Origin: Oscillospiraceae bacterium
Lineage (GTDB): Bacteria > Bacillota > Clostridia > Oscillospirales > Oscillospiraceae
Length of the DNA: 64,000 bases
NCBI GenBank assembly: GCA_021768185.1
Contig: JAETNP010000011.1
Location: 1 to 64,000 of the forward strand
Direction: 5' to 3'
The position numbers and the translations under genes were made by a program. Each line of letters starts with the position of its first letter. Position 1 is the first letter of the stretch. This document shows, one piece after another, positions 1 to 7,494 of the stretch. The notes beneath the pieces are model-generated. The model did no database searches, was not told where the DNA came from, and saw only the letters and a list, made by a program, of their open reading frames with translations.

Positions 1-648
1 ACGATACAGGGCATATTGCGCAAGCCCGCCAGCTCGCTTGCCCGCTGCCGCCGGTGGCCCGCTACGATCTCATAGCCCCCGCCCTCACGGGGCCGCACCA
101 GGGCGGGCTGGTGTACACCGCCAGCCTTGACGGAGGACACAAGGCCCTGCATCTCCACATCATCCCGGACACCGAACGGGTGGTTTTGGAACGGGTGGAG
201 CTCCGACAGGTCCAGATAGACGATCTCCTCCTTTTTTCCACGGGAGGCGTCTTTAAGCTGGGGCGGCTGCTCCGGCGCGGGAGGAGGCGGGGCCTCCTCT
301 TTGGCTGGGGTGGGTTCTTTGGCGGGGCTGCTCTGCTTGGGTGCCTTGGCCGCCTTGCCAGCGCCACCCCCGCCGGGGGCCTGCTTTTCGCCTTTGGCCG
401 GACGGCCCTTGCGCTTGGGCTTGTCTCCTTGGGCCGGGGCCTCCTTGTCCTTGGGCGGACGGCCCCGGCGGGGCTTTTTCTCCTCCTCCTGGGGCTTCTC
501 CCACTCCTGGCCGCCCTCCGGGGCCGGGGCCGCCTGCTGCTCCTGGGGCGGGAGGAGCCCCCGGCACCTCCGGCGCAGGGGGCTCCGGCTTCTGCTCCTC
601 CGGGGCCTGCTCCCCAATGGGAACACCCGGCTTTTTATCTTCTGCCAC
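1..648 (-). pseudogene. ParB/Spo0J-like partition protein, partial and frameshifted
   Basis: The gene runs off the left edge. It reads from a GTG at 648 that lies 8 bases after an AAAGGAGG ribosome site. The first ~35 residues are Pro/Glu-rich (EDKKPGVPIGEQAPEEQKPE), then the frame must shift by one base near 545-575 to enter a Lys/Pro/Ala-rich linker. After the linker comes a ParB nuclease-like domain with VYLDLSELHPF and the family signature YEIVAGHRRQRASELAG. ParB proteins bind DNA and CTP; copies with such long low-complexity N-termini are typical of integrative or conjugative elements in Firmicutes. No integrase or other element gene is visible here. The shift lies among C5/G5 runs, so a sequencing error is as likely as a real mutation. 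Confidence 0.75.
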
Positions 649-681
649 TCTCTTGACCTCCTTTTTCCATCGTTGTATATG

Positions 682-713
682 AAAACGCCGCCCATAGTCT
701 CCGTAGGGCGGCG
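682..713 (-). terminator. Hairpin plus T-run in the leader of the ParB-like gene
   Basis: Arms CGCCGCCC (686-693) and GGGCGGCG (706-713) form a stem; on the minus strand it is followed by TTTTC. It sits about 40 bases upstream of the GTG start, so it could act as an attenuator or as the terminator of something transcribed from the right. No gene is visible directly to its right. Confidence 0.4.
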
Positions 714-768
714 ATCCATTCAAATTTTCAGTTTTTAGGATAAGAAACCTCTTGCTGGCGGCCTGCAA

Positions 769-1174
769 ACCGTTGATATGACTGGCTTTTTTGAAGTCCT
801 ATAATTCCACTCGGACCAGCTCAGAAATTCCCACCACCGTTCCGTTTCCGGCTTCGCCGAAAACTGCACTGTGGTGGGAATTTCTTCGCTTCCAACTGCA
901 ACCCATAGTTCGCCCGCCCTGATGGCGGGCGAAGCCGCCGCTAGCGGCGGCGCCTATTGGGCTCGCAGTTGGGGAGACGGGGTGGGCTGTCGAGCGTGCA
1001 TCTTTTTGTCAACATAGAACAAATTGAACGCCCCTACCCAATCTGAACAAACTGTTGTCAGTTGGTTCGGATTGGGTAGGGGCGTTCTTTACCGGTGGCC
1101 CTTATATTTCAAGGGATACAATTTGTGGGGTTTCGGATATCATTATTTCATTGTTCAAGAACAACCAGGTCAAA
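769..1174. other. Hairpin-rich noncoding stretch
   Basis: No plausible gene is visible in these 406 bases. They hold three inverted-repeat structures. Arms 824-836 and 872-884 (GAAATTCCCACCA). An outer stem CCAACTGC (892-899) with GCAGTTGG (965-972) encloses two inner hairpins: TTCGCCCGCC (909-918) with 924-933, and the perfect palindrome GCCGCCGCTAGCGGCGGC (934-951). The third is a 60-base hairpin, listed separately. The nested layout would fold into a branched RNA or a cruciform. Confidence 0.55.
1027..1086. repeat. 60-base long hairpin
   Basis: The 17-base arms AACGCCCCTACCCAATC and GATTGGGTAGGGGCGTT are perfect inverted repeats, and pairing continues inward through TGAAC/GTTCG and CTG/CAG. 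CTTT follows on the plus strand. It may be a bidirectional terminator between the chemoreceptor gene and the ParB-like gene, or a small dispersed repeat. Confidence 0.6.
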
Positions 1175-2899
1175 TTAATACATCAGTGTACGGGAGCGTC
1201 TTGAAAAGCCGCTCTTCAGCTGGAACCTTCCTACCAGGCTCTTCATAAGCTGGGACTGACTGGACAGTTCTTCACTTGCCGCCGCGCTTTCCTCCGCGGT
1301 TGCCGAGTTTGTCTGCACAACACTGGAGATCTGGTCAATTCCCGCAGTGATCTGAGCGATGGAATCGGCCTGATCGCTGCTGGCCGCCGAAATCTGTTCG
1401 ATAATGCTGGTCATTTCCTTTACGTCATTGACTGCTTGCATCAAGGACTGCGCCGTATCGTCTGCAATCTGCGTTCCATTTTCAACTGCCTTTAAGGAAT
1501 TTTCGATCAGAGCAGAGATGTTTTCGGAAGCCTCTGTGCTTTTGTTTGCCAAATTGCGGACTTCATCGGCTACTACGGCAAATCCTTTTCCGGCAGTGCC
1601 TGCGCGGGCGGCTTCTACGGCGGCGTTCAGGGCGAGAATGTTGGTTTGGAAAGCGATATCTTCAATGATCTTCATGATTTTGCCGATCTCGCTGGAGCAG
1701 CTGCTGATATCCCCCATCGCATGTGTCATCTGCTGCATTTTTTCTTTGCTCACGTTCATCTTTACGCTGACACAGTCTGCCGCTTTACTGGCCTGCCGCG
1801 CACTGTCTGCGTTCTGATTTACCTTGTTGGAGATTTCCTCAATAGTGGCGGCGAGTTCCTGCACAGAACTGGCCTGCTCAGTCGCCCCCTGGGCAAGCGC
1901 TTGAGCGCCATTCGATACTTGTTCCGCTCCGCTCGCGACCTGAGAGGAACTTTGGCTGATCTGCAGCATTGTATCATTGAGCTTATCCGCAATGCCCCGG
2001 AACGAGACAAGCAGAGGATAAAAGCCGCCTGTATATGCTTCCTCACAGGTCGAGTCCACCGTAAAATCTCCCTCGGCCATTTTGGCAAGAAATTGATTCT
2101 CATCCTCAATAATAACCTGAAGCTTATGGATCAATTTGCCTACCTGAGCGGCGAGAACACCCAGTTCGTCCTTCGAGGTATAGGAAATCTTTACATCCAA
2201 ATCCCCTTCCGCCATTTTTGTAGCGGCATTTTCGATTTCGGAAATAGGGATTTTGATCAGGCGTATAATCACAAATGAGAAGAAGACGCCCACGAGGATG
2301 ACGGCAATAATAACCGCGGTCATGGTCAAGGTGGCATTTTTGTAAAGGGAGGCGCTTTCTGCCGCCGCATCATCACTGCCTTTTGTATTGTAGGCGATAA
2401 TATCATTGAAGGCACTGTTTAAAGAATTATAAAGCGTTACACATTCGCCTTCCAGGATTGCGCGGGCATCCTCAATACGGCCCTGTTGGGCCAGCATCAT
2501 CATTTTTTCATCCGCCTCATTGTACTGAATCCAAAGGTTCATCGCATTACTATAGAAGCCGCTTTCCCCTTCATCAATTAAATCGCCATATGCGGCTAAG
2601 AGAGCGGCCATATCTGCTTTTTCACTTTGGAGGTATTGAAGGCTGGATTCTTCTACGTCATCAGAAATTGCGGTGAGATACCCTAATTCATTCAGGCGAA
2701 CATTAGATATGGTGGCGCTCAATTCCCTTGCCACATCGACACTGGGAAGCCAGCTTGTTGCAATGTCGCTGGTCATGTCGTTCATCCGGCCCATGAGAGA
2801 AAATGACATCCCGCTGATAATGAACATTCCGAGCAGCGCAACGCCTATAAGGATATAAAGTTTCAGTCTGATTTTTAAGTTTTTTATGTAGTGAATCAT
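1175..2899 (-). CDS. Methyl-accepting chemotaxis protein
   Basis: Membrane chemoreceptor of about 574 residues that signals to CheA/CheW. Start chosen at MIHYIKN because AGAGGAG lies 8 bases upstream; an ATG 33 bases earlier has no such site. N-terminal membrane segment (about 15-38), extracytoplasmic four-helix-bundle-like sensor, second membrane segment (about 190-215), HAMP region ([20 protein letters not shown]), then the long methylation and signalling hairpin with the conserved tip [19 protein letters not shown]. No flagellar or che genes occur in the window, so it is an orphan receptor here. A TCCGATAT sequence (2959-2966, minus strand) upstream resembles the -10 of the flagellar sigma factor, but the matching -35 is poor. 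Ligand unknown. Confidence 0.93.
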   Translation of the reverse strand: MIHYIKNLKIRLKLYILIGVALLGMFIISGMSFSLMGRMNDMTSDIATSWLPSVDVARELSATISNVRLNELGYLTAISDDVEESSLQYLQSEKADMAALLAAYGDLIDEGESGFYSNAMNLWIQYNEADEKMMMLAQQGRIEDARAILEGECVTLYNSLNSAFNDIIAYNTKGSDDAAAESASLYKNATLTMTAVIIAVILVGVFFSFVIIRLIKIPISEIENAATKMAEGDLDVKISYTSKDELGVLAAQVGKLIHKLQVIIEDENQFLAKMAEGDFTVDSTCEEAYTGGFYPLLVSFRGIADKLNDTMLQISQSSSQVASGAEQVSNGAQALAQGATEQASSVQELAATIEEISNKVNQNADSARQASKAADCVSVKMNVSKEKMQQMTHAMGDISSCSSEIGKIMKIIEDIAFQTNILALNAAVEAARAGTAGKGFAVVADEVRNLANKSTEASENISALIENSLKAVENGTQIADDTAQSLMQAVNDVKEMTSIIEQISAASSDQADSIAQITAGIDQISSVVQTNSATAEESAAASEELSSQSQLMKSLVGRFQLKSGFSRRSRTLMY

Positions 2900-2966
2900 C
2901 TGTCGATCTCCTCTTATACCTCTTATATTCATTGTCCATAGTTGACAACCGCAAAAATATATCGGA

Positions 2967-3256
2967 AAATTTTCTTTATTTGATAAGAGAATTGATGAGA
3001 ATATTATAGATACATTCTTTCGTATGGCTGTGAAGCTGCATCTATTTCCTCAGCAAAAGGCAGCGGAATCCCCCGCACTCTTTGCGAATACGAGGGATTT
3101 CGTTCCGCTTATCCTGATAGTTCCATGGCAGCCGCCGACTGTACGGCGCACTTGCTCCTAAATTGACGCAAAGAAAATAGAGAACAATCCGGCATCCCTC
3201 GGTTACGAATACAGGCCCTTGGGTTACCGCTCTTTTAAAGGGTTTTTAACACGATG
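2967..3256. other. Intergenic stretch with no identified feature
   Basis: Between the chemoreceptor start region and the rplT terminator. I see no ORF with a ribosome site and no convincing RNA gene. The left part is AT-rich and probably carries the chemoreceptor promoter. Confidence 0.5.
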
Positions 3257-3293
3257 AAAAGTCCCAGCATCTTTACAAGAAACCGGGACTTTT
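3257..3293 (-). terminator. Terminator after rplT
   Basis: AAAAGTCCC (3257-3265) pairs with GGGACTTTT (3285-3293); the minus-strand stem ends in CTTTTC. It closes the infC-rpmI-rplT operon. T-runs on both sides mean it could also work on the plus strand. Confidence 0.7.
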
Positions 3294-3307
3294 TATCTAT
3301 ACTCTTG

Positions 3308-3661
3308 TTACGCGGCCTTCTTGGCCATTTCCACCAGCTGCTTGAAAGCGGCCTCGTTGTTGACGGCCAGCTCGGCCAGCATCTTGCGGTCGATGGTCAC
3401 GCCGGCGGTCTTCAGGCCGTGCATGAAGGTGGAATAGTTCATGCCGTTCATCTTGCAGGCGGCGCTGATGCGGGTGATCCACAGGCGGCGGAAATCCCGC
3501 TTCTTCAGGCGGCGTCCGGTATATGCGTAGGTCAGGGACTTCATCACCTGCTGGTTGGCCATCTTGAAATGCTTGCTCTTGGCGCCCCAGTAGCCCTTGG
3601 CCATCTTCAGGATCTTGTTCCTTCTCTTGCGGGTCATCATCGCGCCCTTAACTCTTGCCAT
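3308..3661 (-). CDS. rplT: Ribosomal protein L20
   Basis: Large-subunit protein bL20, 117 residues, normal family length. Begins [19 protein letters not shown] and carries the typical basic N-terminal extension followed by the globular half ([20 protein letters not shown]). It nucleates 23S rRNA folding, and in Firmicutes it represses its own operon by binding the leader mRNA. It is the last gene of infC-rpmI-rplT, 37 bases after rpmI. Confidence 0.98.
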   Translation of the reverse strand: MARVKGAMMTRKRRNKILKMAKGYWGAKSKHFKMANQQVMKSLTYAYTGRRLKKRDFRRLWITRISAACKMNGMNYSTFMHGLKTAGVTIDRKMLAELAVNNEAAFKQLVEMAKKAA

Positions 3662-3698
3662 TGTAAAAGCCTCCTATTCTAAAGCGTATCGTATTTTC

Positions 3699-3896
3699 TT
3701 ACTTGTAAGGGATCATCTTGCGGATGGCGGATTCATTGGTCACGTCGGCATAGCCGCCCGCCCGCAGACGACGGGTACGCTTGGTATCCTTCTTGGTGAG
3801 AATGTGGCTCTTAAAGGCCTTGGCCCGCTTGACCTTGCCGGTCTTGGTCAGATTGAATCTCTTCTTGGCACCGCTGTGGCTCTTCAGTTTCGGCAT
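3699..3896 (-). CDS. rpmI: Ribosomal protein L35
   Basis: Ribosomal protein bL35, 65 residues, full length. N-terminus [20 protein letters not shown] and the Lys/Arg-rich body are diagnostic. It lies between infC (42-base gap) and rplT, the standard gene order in bacteria, so the three genes are almost certainly one transcript. Confidence 0.98.
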   Translation of the reverse strand: MPKLKSHSGAKKRFNLTKTGKVKRAKAFKSHILTKKDTKRTRRLRAGGYADVTNESAIRKMIPYK

Positions 3897-3938
3897 AATT
3901 GGTTGACTCCTTCCGTATTCCTTGTTGCGATCGTATAC

Positions 3939-4451
3939 TTATTTCTTAGGGGAGAGGAACATGGACATGTTCCGGCCCTCCAGCTTGGCTCCCTTATCGA
4001 CATTGGCGATCTCGGCGCACTGCTCTGCAAACTTGTCCAGGAGCTTCCGGCCGATGTCGGTATGGGCCATCTCCCGCCCGCGGAAGCGGACGGACACCTT
4101 CACCCGATTGCCCTCGGTCAGGAACTTCTGCGCGTTCTTCAGCTTCACGTTGAAGTCGCCCACGTCGATGCCCGGGGACATGCGGATCTCCTTGATTTCG
4201 ACCACGTGCTGGTTCTTTCGGGCCTCTTTTTCCCGCTTGCCCTGCTCGAACCGGAATTTTCCGTAGTCCATCAGCTTGCATACCGGCGGATTGGCCTGGG
4301 GCGAGATCTTCACCAGATCCATGCCTTTCTCGTCGGCAATACGCAGCGCCTCATCCGCGGACATGATCCCCAGCTGCTCGCCGTCGCTGCCGATCAGGCG
4401 CAGCTCCTTGTCACGAATGTCCTCATTCAGTTGATGCATTACAATGCTAAT
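3939..4451 (-). CDS. infC: Translation initiation factor IF-3, probable AUU start
   Basis: IF-3 (about 170 residues) binds the 30S subunit and checks the start codon and initiator tRNA. Conserved segments LRLIGSDGEQLGIMS, NPPVCKLMDYGKFRFEQ, KEIRMSPGIDVGDFNVK and GRNMSMFLSPKK are present. The start is inferred at ATT 4451: GGAGG lies 10 bases upstream, whereas the first ATG (4439) is 22 bases away and would trim the N-terminus. A rare AUU start is a known feature of infC and lets IF-3 limit its own synthesis. First gene of infC-rpmI-rplT. Confidence 0.92.
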   Translation of the reverse strand: MSIVMHQLNEDIRDKELRLIGSDGEQLGIMSADEALRIADEKGMDLVKISPQANPPVCKLMDYGKFRFEQGKREKEARKNQHVVEIKEIRMSPGIDVGDFNVKLKNAQKFLTEGNRVKVSVRFRGREMAHTDIGRKLLDKFAEQCAEIANVDKGAKLEGRNMSMFLSPKK

Positions 4452-4493
4452 AGCCGAAGCACCTCCTTCAACATTTGGCCGCAAAGCACGCAC

Positions 4494-4522
4494 ACAAAAC
4501 AAAAGCGCGGATGCTCCTCCGC
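4494..4522 (-). terminator. Attenuator in the infC leader
   Basis: Minus-strand GCGGA-N6-TCCGC stem (4507-4522) followed by GCTTTTGTTTTG. It lies in the roughly 170-base leader between the promoter and the infC start. Firmicute infC operons are known to be controlled by premature termination in the leader with L20 as the effector; this hairpin is in the right place for that. Confidence 0.65.
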
Positions 4523-4630
4523 ACCCGCACGAACACACGCGCCCCATCCCGGGACGCGGTCTGTCGTATTGACCTCTTCGCATTGCTGGAGGTGAGGCGG
4601 ATGCACCCTGCCTACTTTATTTTCTCACCT

Positions 4631-4659
4631 ACTATACCAGCCTTTTCCCCGGTTGTCAA
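4631..4659 (-). promoter_or_regulatory. Sigma-A promoter of infC-rpmI-rplT
   Basis: TTGACA (4654-4659), 17-base spacer, TATAGT (4631-4636) on the minus strand. Near-consensus, as expected for a ribosomal operon. Predicted start near 4624 gives a leader of about 170 bases. Confidence 0.85.
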
Positions 4660-4693
4660 GCACTAATTTTCTCAAAACCAACTTTTTACAGCA

Positions 4694-4739
4694 GCAAAAG
4701 CCGCCTGGGGGAGAATTTTGTCTTTCTCCCCCAGGCGGC
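4694..4739 (-). terminator. Terminator of the DUF362 gene
   Basis: 15-base perfect stem (4700-4714 with 4725-4739, GCCGCCTGGGGGAGA) followed on the minus strand by TTTTGC. Confidence 0.85.
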
Positions 4740-4751
4740 ATAGGATCCGGG

Positions 4752-5882
4752 TCAGATTTCGATCAGTTCATACTCCCTGCTGCCCACGCCGATTTTCTCC
4801 GCGTGCTCCAGGCAGGAGCGCCACTCGGACTCCGGGGTGGAGTTGGTGAAGTGGTCGTGGTAGTCATGGAAATCCGGGGACGCCAGATTTTTCGCCAGCT
4901 GGCTGCCGGGCATGGGGGCCGCCGCCAGGCAGGCGTCCACGCAGGCCTGGTCCAAGGCCAGGGGGTCGAAGGAGGCGAACATGCCCAGGTTAGGCAGGAT
5001 GGGCACGTCGTTTTCCCCATGGCAGTCGCAGTTGGGGGACACGTCCACCACCAGGGAGATGTGGAACTGGGGCCTCCCGTCCACCACGGCCTTGGTATAC
5101 TCCGCCATGCGGCAGTTGAGCACCTTCACCGCGTTGGAGGAGGCAAAGGAGATGGCGTCGAAGTTGCAGGCCCCCAGGCAGCGGCCGCAGCCTACGCAGT
5201 GGTTCAGATCCACGGTCATCTTCTTTGCGGCCTCGTCAAAGACCAGTCCCTGGTTGGCGCACTCCCGTTGGCAGCGCTTGCAGCCCCGGCAGAGGGCGGG
5301 GTCGATCTGGGGCTGGCCGTTGTTGTGCTGTTCGCACTTGCCGGCCCGGGAGCCGCAGCCCATACCGATATTCTTGATGGCCCCGCCGAAGCCGGTCATC
5401 TCGTGGCCCTTGAAGTGGGTGAGACTGATGAACACATCCGCGTCCATGATGGCCCGGCCGATCTTGGCCTCCGTCACATACTCGCCGCCCCGGACCGGTA
5501 CCAGTACGTCGTCGGTACCCTTCAGCCCGTCTCCGATGAGGATGGGGCAGCCCACGGTAAGGGGCGTAAAACCGTTCTGCCAGGCGCACTCCAAATGCTC
5601 TAGGGCGTTCTTCCGGCTGCCGGGGTACATGGTGTTGCAGTCGGTGAGGAAGGGCTTGCCGCCCAGCTCCTTGACCACGTCCACTACCGCCCGGGCATAG
5701 TTGGGGCGCAGGAAGCTGACGTTGCCCAGCTCGCCGAAGTGCATTTTAATGGCGACAAATTTCCCCTCCATATCCAACTGGCCGATGCCGGCCTTGCGCA
5801 GCAGCTTTTTCAGCTTGGTGGGCAGGCCGTCCCCATAGGCCTGGGTGTGGAAATCCGTAAAATAGACCTTAGAAGCGGACAT
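4752..5882 (-). CDS. DUF362 protein with two [4Fe-4S] ferredoxin motifs
   Basis: 376 residues. The N-terminal DUF362 domain contains VAIKMHFGELGNVSFLRP, THFKGHEMTGFGGAIKN and GMGCGSRAGKCEQH. Near 195-240 come two ferredoxin motifs, CRGCKRCQRECANQG and CVGCGRCLGACNF, each able to hold a [4Fe-4S] cluster. DUF362 proteins are common in anaerobes and their reaction is not settled. Start follows AAAGGAG. The gene lies 28 bases after the sulfite-reductase-like gene and is probably cotranscribed with it, which suggests a shared redox role. Confidence 0.9.
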   Translation of the reverse strand: MSASKVYFTDFHTQAYGDGLPTKLKKLLRKAGIGQLDMEGKFVAIKMHFGELGNVSFLRPNYARAVVDVVKELGGKPFLTDCNTMYPGSRKNALEHLECAWQNGFTPLTVGCPILIGDGLKGTDDVLVPVRGGEYVTEAKIGRAIMDADVFISLTHFKGHEMTGFGGAIKNIGMGCGSRAGKCEQHNNGQPQIDPALCRGCKRCQRECANQGLVFDEAAKKMTVDLNHCVGCGRCLGACNFDAISFASSNAVKVLNCRMAEYTKAVVDGRPQFHISLVVDVSPNCDCHGENDVPILPNLGMFASFDPLALDQACVDACLAAAPMPGSQLAKNLASPDFHDYHDHFTNSTPESEWRSCLEHAEKIGVGSREYELIEI

Positions 5883-5910
5883 ATTGTACTCCTTTCAAGC
5901 GTTCCGCGGC

Positions 5911-6864
5911 TCAGCAGGTAGCGCCGCCGGTCGTATGCAGATCAGCGTCCAGGATCTGCTGTTTGCGCTCCAGCAGCTCATTGCCCAGCAGCTGGGCCTC
6001 TACGTTCTCAAATCCCAGGCGCTCAATGGTCTTGGCAAAGCGCTCGCCGGTCTTGCCCTGTTCCCGGAAGAGCAGGATGGCCTTCTCGATCACAGCCAGG
6101 GCTTCCTCCTTATCGGTAAAGATCTTGCTGAGGGCCCGGCCCTGGGCGATCTTCTTGCCCCAGCGTCCGCCGATATAGATCTTGTAGCCGTATGTACCGT
6201 CGTTCAGGGCGTCGAAGTGGCAGGTGCCGATGCAGCGGCCGCAGTTGTTGCAGATATTTTTGTCGATCTCCAGCACGCCGTCCACCACTTTGGCCGCGCC
6301 CATGGGGCAGGTTTTCTCCACGCCGCACTTCTTGCAGCCGTTGCACTCGTCGGGGTCCAGATTGGGGATGCGCTGGCCGATGATGCCCAGATCGTTGAGG
6401 TCGGGCTTGACGCAGTTGTTGGGGCAGCCGCCCACGGCGATCTTGAATTTGTGGGGCAGCTTCACGCCCCGATAGCCCTCATAGAAACGGTGGTGGATCT
6501 CCTCGCTGATAGCGAAGGAGTCCAGCAGACCGTACTGGCAGGTGGTGCCCTTGCAGGCCACCACGGGGCGGACCACGGAGCCGGTTCCGCCGGTGACCAG
6601 ACCTTCTTTGGCAATATAGGCCTGGAAGTCCTCGATCTTATCGTAGGGGATGCCCTGGACCTCAATGGTCAGGCGGGTGGTGAAGGTGATAATGCCGTTG
6701 CCGAACTTTTCCGCCGCCTCGGCGATGCACCGCTGCTGGGCGGCGGTGATTTTTCCGTTGACGGTAATAATCCTGCCGGAGAAGTTGTCCGTCCCCTTGT
6801 TGGAGAGGAAACCCATTGCCTTGACTCTTTTTTCGTCAGCTGCGCTGACCGTCAGTGTTGCCAT
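5911..6864 (-). CDS. Siroheme sulfite/nitrite-reductase-like iron-sulfur protein
   Basis: About 317 residues, starting MATLTVSAADEKRV after AAAAGGAG (an upstream ATG 21 bases earlier is less well placed). It has a small ferrodoxin-like N-terminal half domain, the siroheme/[4Fe-4S] ligand pattern CKGTTC plus GGCPNNC, and an inserted 2x[4Fe-4S] ferredoxin domain (CNGCKKCGVEKTCP, CNNCGRCIGTCHF). This resembles AsrC and archaeal small sulfite reductases. No asrA or asrB partner is nearby, so electrons would come from ferredoxin or another donor. Actual substrate unknown. Confidence 0.85.
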   Translation of the reverse strand: MATLTVSAADEKRVKAMGFLSNKGTDNFSGRIITVNGKITAAQQRCIAEAAEKFGNGIITFTTRLTIEVQGIPYDKIEDFQAYIAKEGLVTGGTGSVVRPVVACKGTTCQYGLLDSFAISEEIHHRFYEGYRGVKLPHKFKIAVGGCPNNCVKPDLNDLGIIGQRIPNLDPDECNGCKKCGVEKTCPMGAAKVVDGVLEIDKNICNNCGRCIGTCHFDALNDGTYGYKIYIGGRWGKKIAQGRALSKIFTDKEEALAVIEKAILLFREQGKTGERFAKTIERLGFENVEAQLLGNELLERKQQILDADLHTTGGATC

Positions 6865-6926
6865 TATGTTTTCTCCTTTTCTCAATATTTTTATTGCACC
6901 AGTTGTAAAATGATTCTGTCCTACGG

Positions 6927-7492
6927 CCCGGGGGCTTCTCGCCCCCGGACTCCTCGCCTACTTTTCGCGCCCGCGAAAAGTAGGCAAAAGCGGGCTTAGG
7001 AAACGTAGTTTCCTAAGAACCTTCCTGAATTACGGGGGTAATTAGTTTCCCTCCGACGTACCGGGTTTGATTCTACCCACAATCCTTCGTTGGTGCGCCG
7101 GTCTGGGTGGTTCTACCCACGGGTCCTAACGGAAGATTTCGCTGCAGCGCCGCTTCTATAACCAGTGCTCGTCCATCGCCAGAACTTTGGGTGAAACGGG
7201 GAAGCCTTTGTTACGCACCCCGGGGAGTTAGCCCCGCTATACGGTAGGGGCCGCCGATTACCACGCTGAAATAGACGCTGGCGAGGAACGAAGCGGACGG
7301 CAGTAAGGTTTAGACCAAACCGACTGTGCCTTGGGCGCAAAACAAATCAAAAATAAGGGATTCTTAAACCGCCAGGTTTAAGCGCGTTTTTGCCTACTTT
7401 TGCCGCGTGGCAAAAGTAGGCGAGGAGTCCGGGGGCGAGAAGCCCCCGGGGTGGCAAATAGAAACAGCTCCCGTGCGGCCCGAAGGGCCGCA
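6927..7492. repeat. Dispersed hairpin-rich element, copy R1
   Basis: Non-coding element with perfect 39-base terminal inverted repeats (6927-6965 and 7412-7450, beginning CCCGGGGGCTTCTCGCCCCC). Each terminus is itself a series of hairpins: CCGGGGGC/GCCCCCGG, CTACTTTTCGCG/CGCGAAAAGTAG and CTTAGGAAAC/GTTTCCTAAG at the left; CTTAAACC/GGTTTAAG and CCTACTTTTGCC/GGCAAAAGTAGG at the right. The 128-base core (7216-7343) recurs in two other copies. An outer GCGGCCC/GGGCCGC hairpin ends at 7492, touching the stop region of the next gene. No transposase and no clear target duplication. It may be a MITE-like repeat or a structured RNA. Confidence 0.85.
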
Positions 7493-7494
7493 GA

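Noticed and set aside
2959-2966. Flagellar-sigma promoter for the chemoreceptor
   Set aside because: Only the -10-like TCCGATAT is convincing; the expected -35 is missing at the right distance.
7113-7340. Short open frames inside R1 and R3
   Set aside because: Frames are not kept between the copies, indels fall without regard to codons, and no ribosome sites are present.
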